From Methanobacteriota archaeon (GTDB lineage Archaea; Thermoplasmatota; Poseidoniia; Poseidoniales; Thalassarchaeaceae): 10,355 bases of DNA. The stretch lies in assembly GCA_002685415.1 (NCBI GenBank), contig NYXO01000039.1, forward strand, positions 10,557 to 20,911, read 5' to 3'. The notes below the pieces were generated by a model. It saw nothing but the letters and a program-made list of their open reading frames with translations, was not told the origin of the DNA and did not search any database. Of this stretch, positions 1 through 5,918 are shown piece by piece (position 1 is the stretch's first letter; every line of letters starts with the position of its first letter). The position numbers were made by a program, and so were the translations under genes.

Positions 1-648
1 AGTATCGAACCTCTACTTTCAATCTGGGATTCACATCATCTTCGAGTCTCGGTTCGAGTGAGAAAAGTAATGCAGGGAGCGAATGATGTGGAGGAGTCTT
101 TGGGTTGGCGAATTTTCTCGCCTACAAAGGATGAAGTTGAGGCGTCAATTTCAGCAGGACTCTTACCGTCAGAAGATAGTACTGAGTTACCGATTCGTTG
201 TTTTCTTCCACTTTCACACCCCGTCTCCAGACAGGATTCGAGGGTATCGGGCCCGATGTGGATCGGTCCAATGGGCGATGCTGAGACTATGGCATCCATG
301 ACAGAAGAAAGGGTTCTCGAAATGTGCGCGCCGACTTTTGATGTGGCTGATTTAGCGGGTTGGTCTGAGAAGAATATTGATGCTGAAAATCGAAGGCTTG
401 TACGAGCAATTCGGCATATCTCCGAGGAAGCAACCGCAATATCTGGACATCATTTGATAGCGGTTGATGAATTGGCAAGTTGGCAAGAAAAGGGCTCGCC
501 ACCTAGCCCTAGAAGAATGGTAGAATTGTTACAAGAACAGGGGCACAGTGCGGCGATTTCCCATTATGCAGAGCCTTCGATTAGAACAGATGCTTGTTGG
601 AGCGATATCGTCGCTGCATTGAAAGAAATTTCATCCTCCAATGTATGA
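1..648 (+). CDS. trm1: tRNA (guanine26-N2)-dimethyltransferase Trm1, C-terminal part (5' truncated by window)
   Basis: The frame is open from base 1, so the gene begins outside the window; 215 residues plus TGA are visible. Trm1 uses S-adenosylmethionine to make N2,N2-dimethylguanosine at position 26 of tRNAs. The visible part starts with the end of the catalytic domain (IEPLLS followed by LRVSVRVRK, a conserved Trm1 strand). It then carries the hallmark GPMWIGPMGD (fragment residues about 84-93) and ends with the family's closing motif, SHYAEPSIRTDACWSDI, equivalent to the usual 'H(F/Y)xxxGIKTDAPW'. The methyltransferase active site lies upstream, out of view. Between the VRVRK strand and the GPMWIGP motif I see no CxxC pair, unlike the Cys-rich insert I recall in several archaeal Trm1 proteins. 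The 3' end overlaps convergent moaA by 18 bp. The family call is confident; the catalytic half cannot be checked here. Confidence 0.88.
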   Translation, partial: SIEPLLSIWDSHHLRVSVRVRKVMQGANDVEESLGWRIFSPTKDEVEASISAGLLPSEDSTELPIRCFLPLSHPVSRQDSRVSGPMWIGPMGDAETMASMTEERVLEMCAPTFDVADLAGWSEKNIDAENRRLVRAIRHISEEATAISGHHLIAVDELASWQEKGSPPSPRRMVELLQEQGHSAAISHYAEPSIRTDACWSDIVAALKEISSSNV

Positions 649-1638
649 CATTTCGATTCTTGGCAACGCTGAGGTTTCCTCTGAACGCAACTCGGAATAT
701 CGGTCAGCACGGCGTTGCCATATCGCAGCAATCGCTGCGGTTAGGTCGCCACCATCTGTATCGTGGATTAGTGCCCTTAGATCGTGACCTCCAGAAGCAA
801 ACAAGCAGGTAAACAGTCGGCCGTCAGCAGAAATTCTAGCTCGAACACAATCGCCGCAGAATGGTTCGCTGACGGATGAAATCAGACCGATTTCTCCTGA
901 ACCATCTTCGTGCCCCCATCGTACAGCCACGTCAGATTTCCGTTTGGATTCAAGCGGAATTAAATCGAACTCGTGTTGGAGGTGATTTAGTAGGTCTCTA
1001 CTAGGGATTACTTCACCTAGTGTCCAACCATTCGTACGGCCGACATCCATGAATTCGATGAAGCGTACAATTACTCCTGTGCCTTTGAAATGCCGTACCA
1101 ATTTTGTCGCTTGTTCCTCATTTACACCTCTCCTGATTACACAATTCACTTTGATTGGAGATAAGCCCACTTCCCGTGCCGCTTCTATCCCATCTAGAAT
1201 CTGAGAAACGGTCACAGAAGAATCACTCATCATCTGATGTACTTCTTCGTCAATAGCGTCTAAGCTGATTGTTACTCGCTTCAATCCAGCCCCGGCGAGA
1301 GCCTCAGCATTTCGTCGAAGAAGTGAACCATTCGTAGTCAGTGCAATATCGATCCCCAGGTCAGATAAGCGGCTTACCAAGTCAGATAAATCAGGTCTTA
1401 GCAATGGTTCTCCACCGGTTAACCTGACTTTATCCAAGCCTAGAGGGATACATGCCCTGACTACCTTTTCAATTTCTTCAAATGAGAGAAAAGCCCGTCT
1501 GGGAAGGAAAGTATGGTCATCTCCAAATCTTTCTCGAGGCATACAGTATGGGCAACGAAAGTTGCATCTATCGGTTACCGATATGCGCAGGTCACGCAAT
1601 TGTCTACCTAGTCGGTCGGTGACCTCCTCCTGCGCCAT
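631..1638 (-). CDS. moaA: GTP 3',8-cyclase MoaA (molybdenum cofactor biosynthesis, radical SAM)
   Basis: This 335-residue protein, normal length for MoaA, catalyses the first step of molybdopterin synthesis: radical-SAM rearrangement of GTP to 3',8-cyclo-7,8-dihydro-GTP. The N-terminal radical SAM cluster motif is CNFRCPYC with Cys25, Cys29 and Cys32, followed by GGEP at 75-78 for SAM binding. The C-terminal second 4Fe-4S cluster, which binds GTP, has Cys261-x2-Cys264-x13-Cys278 inside the typical CGDCVRARISADGRLFTCLF block. The protein ends in IEMSYIGG; the terminal Gly-Gly is required in the family for activity. All diagnostic residues are present, so it should be functional. The ATG start sits 15 codons before the conserved LRISVTDRC segment, but no Shine-Dalgarno sequence precedes it. 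No moaC, moaE or moeA lies nearby. The stop lies inside the end of trm1 on the other strand. Confidence 0.97.
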   Translation of the reverse strand: MAQEEVTDRLGRQLRDLRISVTDRCNFRCPYCMPRERFGDDHTFLPRRAFLSFEEIEKVVRACIPLGLDKVRLTGGEPLLRPDLSDLVSRLSDLGIDIALTTNGSLLRRNAEALAGAGLKRVTISLDAIDEEVHQMMSDSSVTVSQILDGIEAAREVGLSPIKVNCVIRRGVNEEQATKLVRHFKGTGVIVRFIEFMDVGRTNGWTLGEVIPSRDLLNHLQHEFDLIPLESKRKSDVAVRWGHEDGSGEIGLISSVSEPFCGDCVRARISADGRLFTCLFASGGHDLRALIHDTDGGDLTAAIAAIWQRRADRYSELRSEETSALPRIEMSYIGG

Positions 1639-1783
1639 GAGTTATGCTCAGACGCAATGTCTCAAAGGCTTGCTGATGGTGATAGGAGACTTTGTGAGTT
1701 GATTTCTACTTTAGTTTCAGTTTGTTTAGCCCCGTATCGCCCGCAGGTTGAAGACGGGAGGCCTTCTGAAGAGCCCGAAGGAC

Positions 1784-2344
1784 ATGCTAGCCATTACGCC
1801 AAAAGCTCGTGAAATGCTTGACTCATTCGCAGAGCAGGCTGACCAAGGGGAATTGTCATTGCGCGTTGAAATCGTTGGAAGAGGGCCGAAAGGTTTCCAA
1901 TATGATCTGCAATTTGTTACTGCTGACGGAGGCTCAGAGGATGACTACATCAACGAGGTTGATGGAATAACAGTTCGAATCGCTGCTCGTAGTGTTCAGT
2001 ATCTAGATGGTTCAACTCTTGATTTCAAAGAGACCTTGATGGGTGGTGGGTTCTCATTCGATAACCCGAATCCCATGTGGGTAGATGAATTATCTCAGAA
2101 AGTTGCTGAAATCATCAACAGCGAAGTCAATCCAGCAGTTGCCAGCCACGGAGGTGTTGTCGAACTTGTCGGTGTTGACGAAAATAAGGCAATAATCGCC
2201 TTTGGAGGAGGCTGTCAAGGATGTGGAATGGCTGATGTCACACTCAAGCAAGGAGTTGAGGTGATGATTAAGGAAAAGGTTCCAGAGATTGTCGAAGTCA
2301 TCGATTCAACAGATCACGCAGCGGGTACAAATCCGTTTTACTGA
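1784..2344 (+). CDS. nfuA: NfuA-type iron-sulfur cluster carrier (degenerate A-type domain + NifU-like domain)
   Basis: From the ATG at 1784 this is a 186-residue protein, close to E. coli NfuA (191 aa) and with the same two-domain order. Residues about 1-90 resemble an A-type (HesB/IscA) domain (LRVEIVGRGPKGFQYDLQF), but all of the A-type ligand cysteines are missing. Residues about 95-175 are a Nfu domain: NPAVASHGGVVEL, then FGGGCQGCGMADVTLKQGVE with Cys144-x2-Cys147, which bridges a 4Fe-4S cluster between two subunits. It is a carrier that delivers clusters to client enzymes. The frame also allows a TTG start at 1748 (12 residues longer); I prefer the ATG because it aligns with the usual start (MxxITPKAREML) and has a weak GAAGG just upstream. 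Its stop is 6 bp from the stop of the convergent PAC2 gene. Other Fe-S proteins in the window (MoaA, the RecB-like nuclease) are possible clients, which is inference only. Confidence 0.92.
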   Translation: MLAITPKAREMLDSFAEQADQGELSLRVEIVGRGPKGFQYDLQFVTADGGSEDDYINEVDGITVRIAARSVQYLDGSTLDFKETLMGGGFSFDNPNPMWVDELSQKVAEIINSEVNPAVASHGGVVELVGVDENKAIIAFGGGCQGCGMADVTLKQGVEVMIKEKVPEIVEVIDSTDHAAGTNPFY

Positions 2345-2350
2345 ATGTAA

Positions 2351-3121
2351 TCAGTAAACCATTCTGACTTCATCGTCATCGTCTTGATCTTCGGGTGCTG
2401 GTAGAGCGTTTGCTTGCGCTCTTTCAAATGCTTCACGGACTCTTTCTTCTATAGCGCGAGCGTCTTCGAGAAGACCTTTGACTGGTATTTCCATATCTAT
2501 CAAGTCGCAAACACCCTCGATCGCCAATAATGCGGCTCGCGCGTCTGGATACATTGGATTGCATTCTGCTAGAAGCGCGGTGACATCTAACCCTCTACGC
2601 TCACCTTCAGCAATTAAGTAACCCGAGATTCCAGAAACGATTCCTTGTTGGATGCGCTGAATATTTGAGTTGTCGAGAGCATCTCTTCCGATTGCAGTTG
2701 AGGAAACACCCCACAGGTCACTTTCTTCCTTGATTCCCAGCTCGTTACTGACGACACCGTCAATCACAATCAATCTGTCAAAACCACCCTTCGTGAACCA
2801 CTCTAGTACGGTCTCGCCAAAGTGGACATCGTTTTGAGAGGGAAACTGGATTTCTGAAATGAAAATCCCTAGGCCGTCGCCCTGATAGACTCGTACTGGA
2901 TGTTTTGGTACTGATTCATGAATTAGAGCGATTGCTGGAAATTCAGGATGCAAAACCGTACCCATTGGATCGAGGTCCAGTGTCTGAATGATGTGAGACA
3001 TTGCAATCACTCCAACCGAGCCGACTGTGGAAAATCCACAAATTGCCGTTCCACCCAGGGTTGTTGGATCTGCAGAAGAGTGCAGAACCAAAGGGTAACC
3101 CGAGTTGTCGTGTGTGGCCAT
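2351..3121 (-). CDS. PAC2-family protein (archaeal proteasome assembly chaperone-like), first copy
   Basis: From the ATG at 3121 this is a 256-residue protein of the PAC2 family, whose archaeal members (PbaA/PbaB) and eukaryotic relatives assist 20S proteasome assembly. The N-terminal nucleoside-phosphorylase-like core is recognisable in AICGFSTVGSVGVIAMSHII (the 'GFP-G-VG-iaa-hLi' signature), PEFPAIALIHE and the strand FDRLIVIDGVV. The family's second signature follows: IVSGISGYLIAEGERRGLDVTALLAE with PDARAA. A helical, Glu/Arg-rich C-terminus leads to an acidic DDDD stretch and the ending VRMVY. Some archaeal family members end in a HbYX motif that docks in 20S pockets; here Tyr is the last residue, so the match is imperfect. 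An in-frame TTG at 3166 would add 15 residues; no Shine-Dalgarno sequence supports either start. It is transcribed away from the winged-helix/pentapeptide unit across an AT-rich divergent spacer. The specific partner is unknown. Confidence 0.85.
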   Translation of the reverse strand: MATHDNSGYPLVLHSSADPTTLGGTAICGFSTVGSVGVIAMSHIIQTLDLDPMGTVLHPEFPAIALIHESVPKHPVRVYQGDGLGIFISEIQFPSQNDVHFGETVLEWFTKGGFDRLIVIDGVVSNELGIKEESDLWGVSSTAIGRDALDNSNIQRIQQGIVSGISGYLIAEGERRGLDVTALLAECNPMYPDARAALLAIEGVCDLIDMEIPVKGLLEDARAIEERVREAFERAQANALPAPEDQDDDDEVRMVY

Positions 3122-3180
3122 CGAACAATCGCTGATGTCCAAGAGTCTTGAATCAAACGGTTGCAAGTTAGAGATAAGCC

Positions 3181-3260
3181 AGGCGCAAGATGTGCTGATT
3201 ATGCTGATATTATTTTGAGGATTATTTTATCAATTGGAGATTTATCGAGGACTTGATAAT
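3181..3260. promoter_or_regulatory. AT-rich divergent promoter region with a Shine-Dalgarno for the rightward gene
   Basis: This spacer between divergent genes contains the most AT-rich stretch nearby (about 3199-3232). TATA-like candidates are TATTATTTT around 3209-3217 and ATTATTTTAT around 3220-3229; the reverse strand reads AAAATAATATC over about the same first block. A GAGGA at 3247-3251 sits 9 bases before the ATG at 3261 and decides that start over an in-frame TTG at 3234. BRE elements and transcription starts cannot be fixed by eye. Confidence 0.45.
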
Positions 3261-3806
3261 ATGTCTGAGGAAGATAACGGCGACATTGGAAGAATCATTA
3301 TCAGGGTCGGTTCGACAGAGGTAGATTTGACTGGATCTGCTCGTGAAGTGAATGATTCGTGGCTGAAACTCAAGGAACAGGACACATGGGCTTCAGCCCT
3401 TTCGAAAATTCGATCTGCTAGACAAGATGCCATTGACGCTGCGCGTCAGTCCCTAAGTGAAACTGGAGTACCAGAGCGAGGTTCGGCGTTTAGAAGACTG
3501 ATTGATAATTGTAATATTTACAGAACAGGAGACGTTATTCTAGCAGCGATTCACTATCTACGATCTGTTGAAAAAGAAGATAACACACCTCCTCGGGAAG
3601 TAAAGAAATTGATTGAGGATTCTGGCCGTTGGACAGATGAGGAGTTAGAAAAGTGGAACGTTTCTCTATACATCAATAGAATGTTGGAGGACTCCTCGTC
3701 TAGAGGGCGACCGGCACTACTGACTTTTCCACCTGGCACAGATAAGAATCGATTTGTGATACTTACAGACGCTGGTAGAGATTACCTTGAGAGGCTTTCT
3801 TCGTGA
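3261..3806 (+). CDS. Uncharacterised protein with winged-helix-like C-terminal region
   Basis: This 181-residue soluble protein has no membrane segment, signal peptide or cysteine cluster. Residues 1-30 (IGRIIIRVGSTEVDLTG) look like a short beta-hairpin. Residues about 30-72 are predicted helical and Lys/Arg/Glu-rich (SWLKLKEQDTWASALSKI and following). Residues about 80-181 read like a winged helix: an initial helix (TGDVILAAIHYLRSVEK), a charged helix (PREVKKLIEDSGRWTDEEL), a recognition-like helix (VSLYINRMLEDSS), then a wing with FVILTDAGRDYLERL, the 'LTxxGxxyL' ending common in archaeal winged-helix proteins. It could bind DNA, but the wing motif alone does not prove it. The start is chosen for the ATG with GAGGA 9 bases upstream. 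The stop codon overlaps the next gene's GTG start, so the two genes are probably co-transcribed and translationally coupled. I do not recognise a named family. Confidence 0.8.
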   Translation: MSEEDNGDIGRIIIRVGSTEVDLTGSAREVNDSWLKLKEQDTWASALSKIRSARQDAIDAARQSLSETGVPERGSAFRRLIDNCNIYRTGDVILAAIHYLRSVEKEDNTPPREVKKLIEDSGRWTDEELEKWNVSLYINRMLEDSSSRGRPALLTFPPGTDKNRFVILTDAGRDYLERLSS

Positions 3807-4204
3807 GCGACGAGGATATCGATGAAGGACCAAAGGATTGGTCTTTCACTTCTCATGTAGGAGCAGACCTTCGTGGAATTGATCTATCGGGTGCCAACCT
3901 TCGAAGGGCTGTTTTTGATGGAGCGGATTTGGAAGGTGCAGATTTGTCAGGTGCTGATCTGCGAAAGGCCTCATTCAAGCGTGCAAATTTGATGAAGGCC
4001 GCATTAGATGATGCGGATATGCGCGATGCAAGCTTTGTCAAAGCACGAATGAATTTGTCAAATTTTCAACGTTGCCGCCTTGATAGAGCCGATCTCAGAG
4101 GCATAAGGGGACGCTATGCTATCTGGAGAGATGCGAATTGGTGGGATGCAATCATGGATGATGACTTGCGTACTGCACTTGGAAAGAAGTGGCCTAAACC
4201 TTGA
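3803..4204 (+). CDS. Pentapeptide-repeat protein
   Basis: This 133-residue protein is built almost entirely of pentapeptide repeats. From residue 21 to 100 there are 16 consecutive A(D/N)LxX-type units without a gap (ADLRG IDLSG ANLRR AVFDG and so on), with Leu, Phe or Met at the central position. That makes four complete turns of a right-handed quadrilateral beta-helix; four looser units to about residue 120 could form a fifth turn. The C-terminal cap is rich in Trp (IWRDANWWDAIMDDD) and ends GKKWPKP. Pentapeptide proteins serve as scaffolds, and some (Qnr, MfpA) mimic DNA and bind gyrase; nothing here shows which applies. The GTG start at 3803 overlaps the previous stop by 4 bp (GTGA), indicating coupled translation with the winged-helix-like protein. 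The stop is 5 bp from that of the convergent thioesterase gene. Confidence 0.9.
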   Translation: MSDEDIDEGPKDWSFTSHVGADLRGIDLSGANLRRAVFDGADLEGADLSGADLRKASFKRANLMKAALDDADMRDASFVKARMNLSNFQRCRLDRADLRGIRGRYAIWRDANWWDAIMDDDLRTALGKKWPKP

Positions 4205-4209
4205 ATTGT

Positions 4210-4626
4210 TTAGTTTGAAACCATCTTTGAAAGACCTTCTCTTATCCAATTTGGAACTCGTACCTTCTCCTTCACATCATTCATTTCGACACATACTGTA
4301 ACTTGGTCTGCAGACCAACAAAGTATTCCCTCTTGATTTCTAAACTCAATTCTCCAAGTAATCGACGTCTCTCCAATTTGAGGCACTGTGATTGTACATT
4401 CAACTATGTCTCCATAGGCTAATGGGTGGTGGAAATTTGCTTCCGAGTGAACAAGCGGAAATCCAATATTGTACTCACTCAAAATTTCGTTATAATGCAT
4501 CCCACAGGAATATTCCCAAGATTCTTCATAAAATCTGTGAGCTAAGTCCCAAAATTGAGGGTAGTAGACTATCTTGGCCATATCGACCATTGGGAAATCG
4601 ACTCGTCGGCTGGAGGTGAAAGCCAT
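4210..4626 (-). CDS. Acyl-CoA thioesterase, 4-hydroxybenzoyl-CoA thioesterase-like hot-dog fold
   Basis: This 138-residue protein is the usual single hot-dog length. The N-terminal segment RVDFPMVDMAKIVYYPQFWDLAHRF matches the 4HBT/YbgC/FadM catalytic loop and helix (family pattern: F-x-D-x-D-x-x-G-x-V-x-x-P-x-Y). Asp15 aligns with the catalytic Asp17 of Pseudomonas 4-hydroxybenzoyl-CoA thioesterase. The Gly of that loop is Lys18 here. HHPLAYGDIVECTITV and SITWRIEFRN are the following hot-dog strands. It should hydrolyse an acyl- or aryl-CoA thioester in the cytoplasm; the substrate cannot be told from sequence. It lies 43 bp downstream of the esterase gene on the same strand, so the two may share a transcript. 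The ATG at 4626 has no Shine-Dalgarno sequence. The gene converges on the pentapeptide gene with a 5-bp gap. Confidence 0.87.
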   Translation of the reverse strand: MAFTSSRRVDFPMVDMAKIVYYPQFWDLAHRFYEESWEYSCGMHYNEILSEYNIGFPLVHSEANFHHPLAYGDIVECTITVPQIGETSITWRIEFRNQEGILCWSADQVTVCVEMNDVKEKVRVPNWIREGLSKMVSN

Positions 4627-4669
4627 GGATGGCCATAGACGACGATGAAATGAAGATGCCGGATTGTGA

Positions 4670-5725
4670 TTACTGGCCTCTGGTATGGGAAAGCATCCAT
4701 TGCATTATTTCTGGATCCGAGTAGATTGCAAACCAGCCCCCATGTTCTCCACCAACTACTGTTTGGAATTCTATTTCTGCGCCCAAATTAGTCAGATTCT
4801 CAGCCATCTGTGCTGCCATATCGTAGGAAGATGTGCTATCATTTGTTCCGTGACTCATCCAAACAGGTAAGTGTGCCACATCTTCAGCAAGTGGAAGGTA
4901 CGAGTATGGCTCATGATGAGGTGATAGCGGCATAATTGCTGCAAAGTATTCGGGCAGTGCGGCTGCCACAATAAAGGTGCCTCGACCACCCATGCTCAAA
5001 CCGGTGAGATAGACTCTATCATCGTCTACATTCATGTTCGTCTTGACATCTTCGAGTACGTCAAGAGCCTTTTTTGGATCCCAATCCGCTTCCAATTTTG
5101 AGGGTCTTACGATGATATATTTGTCATCAGTAGGAACATGGAAGTTGTTTGTCATCATATTGTTAAAGAAGACTGAATCTAATAGTTGACCGTGAAGATA
5201 TAGGAATAATGGATATTCATTACTAGCGTTATATCCCGCTGGAACTTTCACAGAATACGTATATCCACACTCGTAATCAAGGCGTTCATCAATGACTATT
5301 TCTGACTCATTGTCTCTTTCTATGGAGTCGTATGTGATATCTGTCAAACCATTTACTGCAAGCCATTGGCCGGCTTCAATCTCGGGCCATGAGGAGGGGT
5401 TAGTTGTTGGATTGAGCCCCTCTGAAGCAGTGACATTACATGGAGGAATCGAGATTGGCCCCGTTTCTTCTTCCGGCCTCTCATTCTCTTCTTCGGAGAT
5501 ATCGGGCTCAAAGGAACACTCGTTGCTCTCTTCAATCCATGTTCCGCCTCTCTCTTCGCAATCCTCTAAGGTAATGGTAGTAGACTCATTGGCCTCTTCC
5601 AGTACATCTTCCCTTTCATTATTTGAAATTTCGTCCTCAGGGTTAACTGGCTCGGTACCCGAGGTACATCCTGCAAAACTGAATGAAATAAGTAGAATAG
5701 TCAGAGCTAGCGCTGCACATCGCAT
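4670..5725 (-). CDS. Lipoprotein esterase/depolymerase-like alpha/beta hydrolase
   Basis: From the ATG at 5725 the protein is 351 residues. Residues 1-20 are a lipoprotein signal peptide with hydrophobic core ALALTILLISFSF and lipobox FAGC (lipidated Cys20), so it is probably anchored outside the membrane. Residues about 24-90 form an acidic Glu/Asp-rich linker containing CEERGGTWIEESNEC (Cys56/Cys70), a short motif that could be disulfide-bonded. The hydrolase domain spans about 150-350: PLFLYLHG (oxyanion-side His178-Gly179), nucleophile elbow GLSMGG with Ser244, acid Asp296 in HGTND, and His328 in GGEHGGW. This layout resembles the PHB-depolymerase/'predicted peptidase' esterase group. The likely role is hydrolysis of extracellular esters or peptides. 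The frame runs upstream to 5836 without a stop, but that extension enters the tRNA and would bury the signal peptide, so I reject it. The thioesterase gene follows 43 bp downstream. Confidence 0.86.
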   Translation of the reverse strand: MRCAALALTILLISFSFAGCTSGTEPVNPEDEISNNEREDVLEEANESTTITLEDCEERGGTWIEESNECSFEPDISEEENERPEEETGPISIPPCNVTASEGLNPTTNPSSWPEIEAGQWLAVNGLTDITYDSIERDNESEIVIDERLDYECGYTYSVKVPAGYNASNEYPLFLYLHGQLLDSVFFNNMMTNNFHVPTDDKYIIVRPSKLEADWDPKKALDVLEDVKTNMNVDDDRVYLTGLSMGGRGTFIVAAALPEYFAAIMPLSPHHEPYSYLPLAEDVAHLPVWMSHGTNDSTSSYDMAAQMAENLTNLGAEIEFQTVVGGEHGGWFAIYSDPEIMQWMLSHTRGQ

Positions 5726-5792
5726 GTGATTACGTAAATTATTTCCGTTATGTAGTGTTGTATTGGGAAAAGTTGCCACAATCCGGTGAAGG

Positions 5793-5869
5793 TGGCGGAC
5801 CCACCGCGATTCGAACACGGGTTTGAGGCTCCGCAAGCCCCAGTGATATCCAGGCTACACTATGGGTCC
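5793..5869 (-). tRNA. tRNA-Arg, anticodon GCG, CCA encoded
   Basis: Read on the minus strand, the acceptor stem is GGACCCA paired with TGGGTCC, with discriminator G73 (5796) and a genomically encoded CCA (5793-5795). The D-arm has A14, G18-G19, A20 and A21, with a T13/T22 mismatch at the stem end. The anticodon stem GGGGC/GCCTC holds the loop TTGCGGA, giving anticodon GCG (arginine codons CGC/CGU). The variable loop has four bases. The T-arm is CCGTG-TTCGAAT-CGCGG, with one T-G pair. A20 is a known arginine identity base in bacteria. There is no intron. Position 26 is T, so this tRNA would not be a substrate for the Trm1 encoded at the left edge. A run CTTTTC about 25 bases after the CCA could serve as a T-rich terminator. 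Confidence 0.95.
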
Positions 5870-5915
5870 AGCAGGTTTTCGACCGGCGACTTCTGTATAA
5901 CCCCGACGGTGGGTC
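5798..5915. repeat. 9-bp inverted repeat spanning the tRNA-Arg gene
   Basis: GACCCACCG at 5798-5806, inside the tRNA acceptor/T-stem 3' strand, is the exact reverse complement of CGGTGGGTC at 5907-5915, just upstream of the tRNA promoter. A transcript reading through from the upstream genes could pair its leader with the tRNA 3' end in place of the proper acceptor 5' strand. If transcription starts at the tRNA 5' end, the outer copy is not in the RNA. It may be chance. Confidence 0.4.
5895..5900 (-). promoter_or_regulatory. TATA-like box for tRNA-Arg
   Basis: TTATAC on the minus strand lies 26-31 bases upstream of the tRNA 5' end (5869). That is the spacing expected for an archaeal TATA box if transcription starts at or just before the mature tRNA end. 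No clear BRE is visible, so this is a positional inference. Confidence 0.45.
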
Positions 5916-5918
5916 AAA

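Noticed and set aside
5292..5729. 145-aa plus-strand frame opposite the esterase
   Set aside because: Its Ser-rich composition is the antisense image of the Glu/Asp/Thr-rich linker, and the minus-strand gene has clear catalytic motifs.
5726..5836. Upstream extension of the esterase reading frame to 5836
   Set aside because: It would run into the tRNA-Arg gene and put 37 residues before an obvious signal peptide and lipobox, so the ATG at 5725 is the start.
5793..5915. tRNA-Arg as an integration (att) site
   Set aside because: The repeated tRNA end is inverted, not direct, is only 9 bp, and no integrase or mobile cargo is near.
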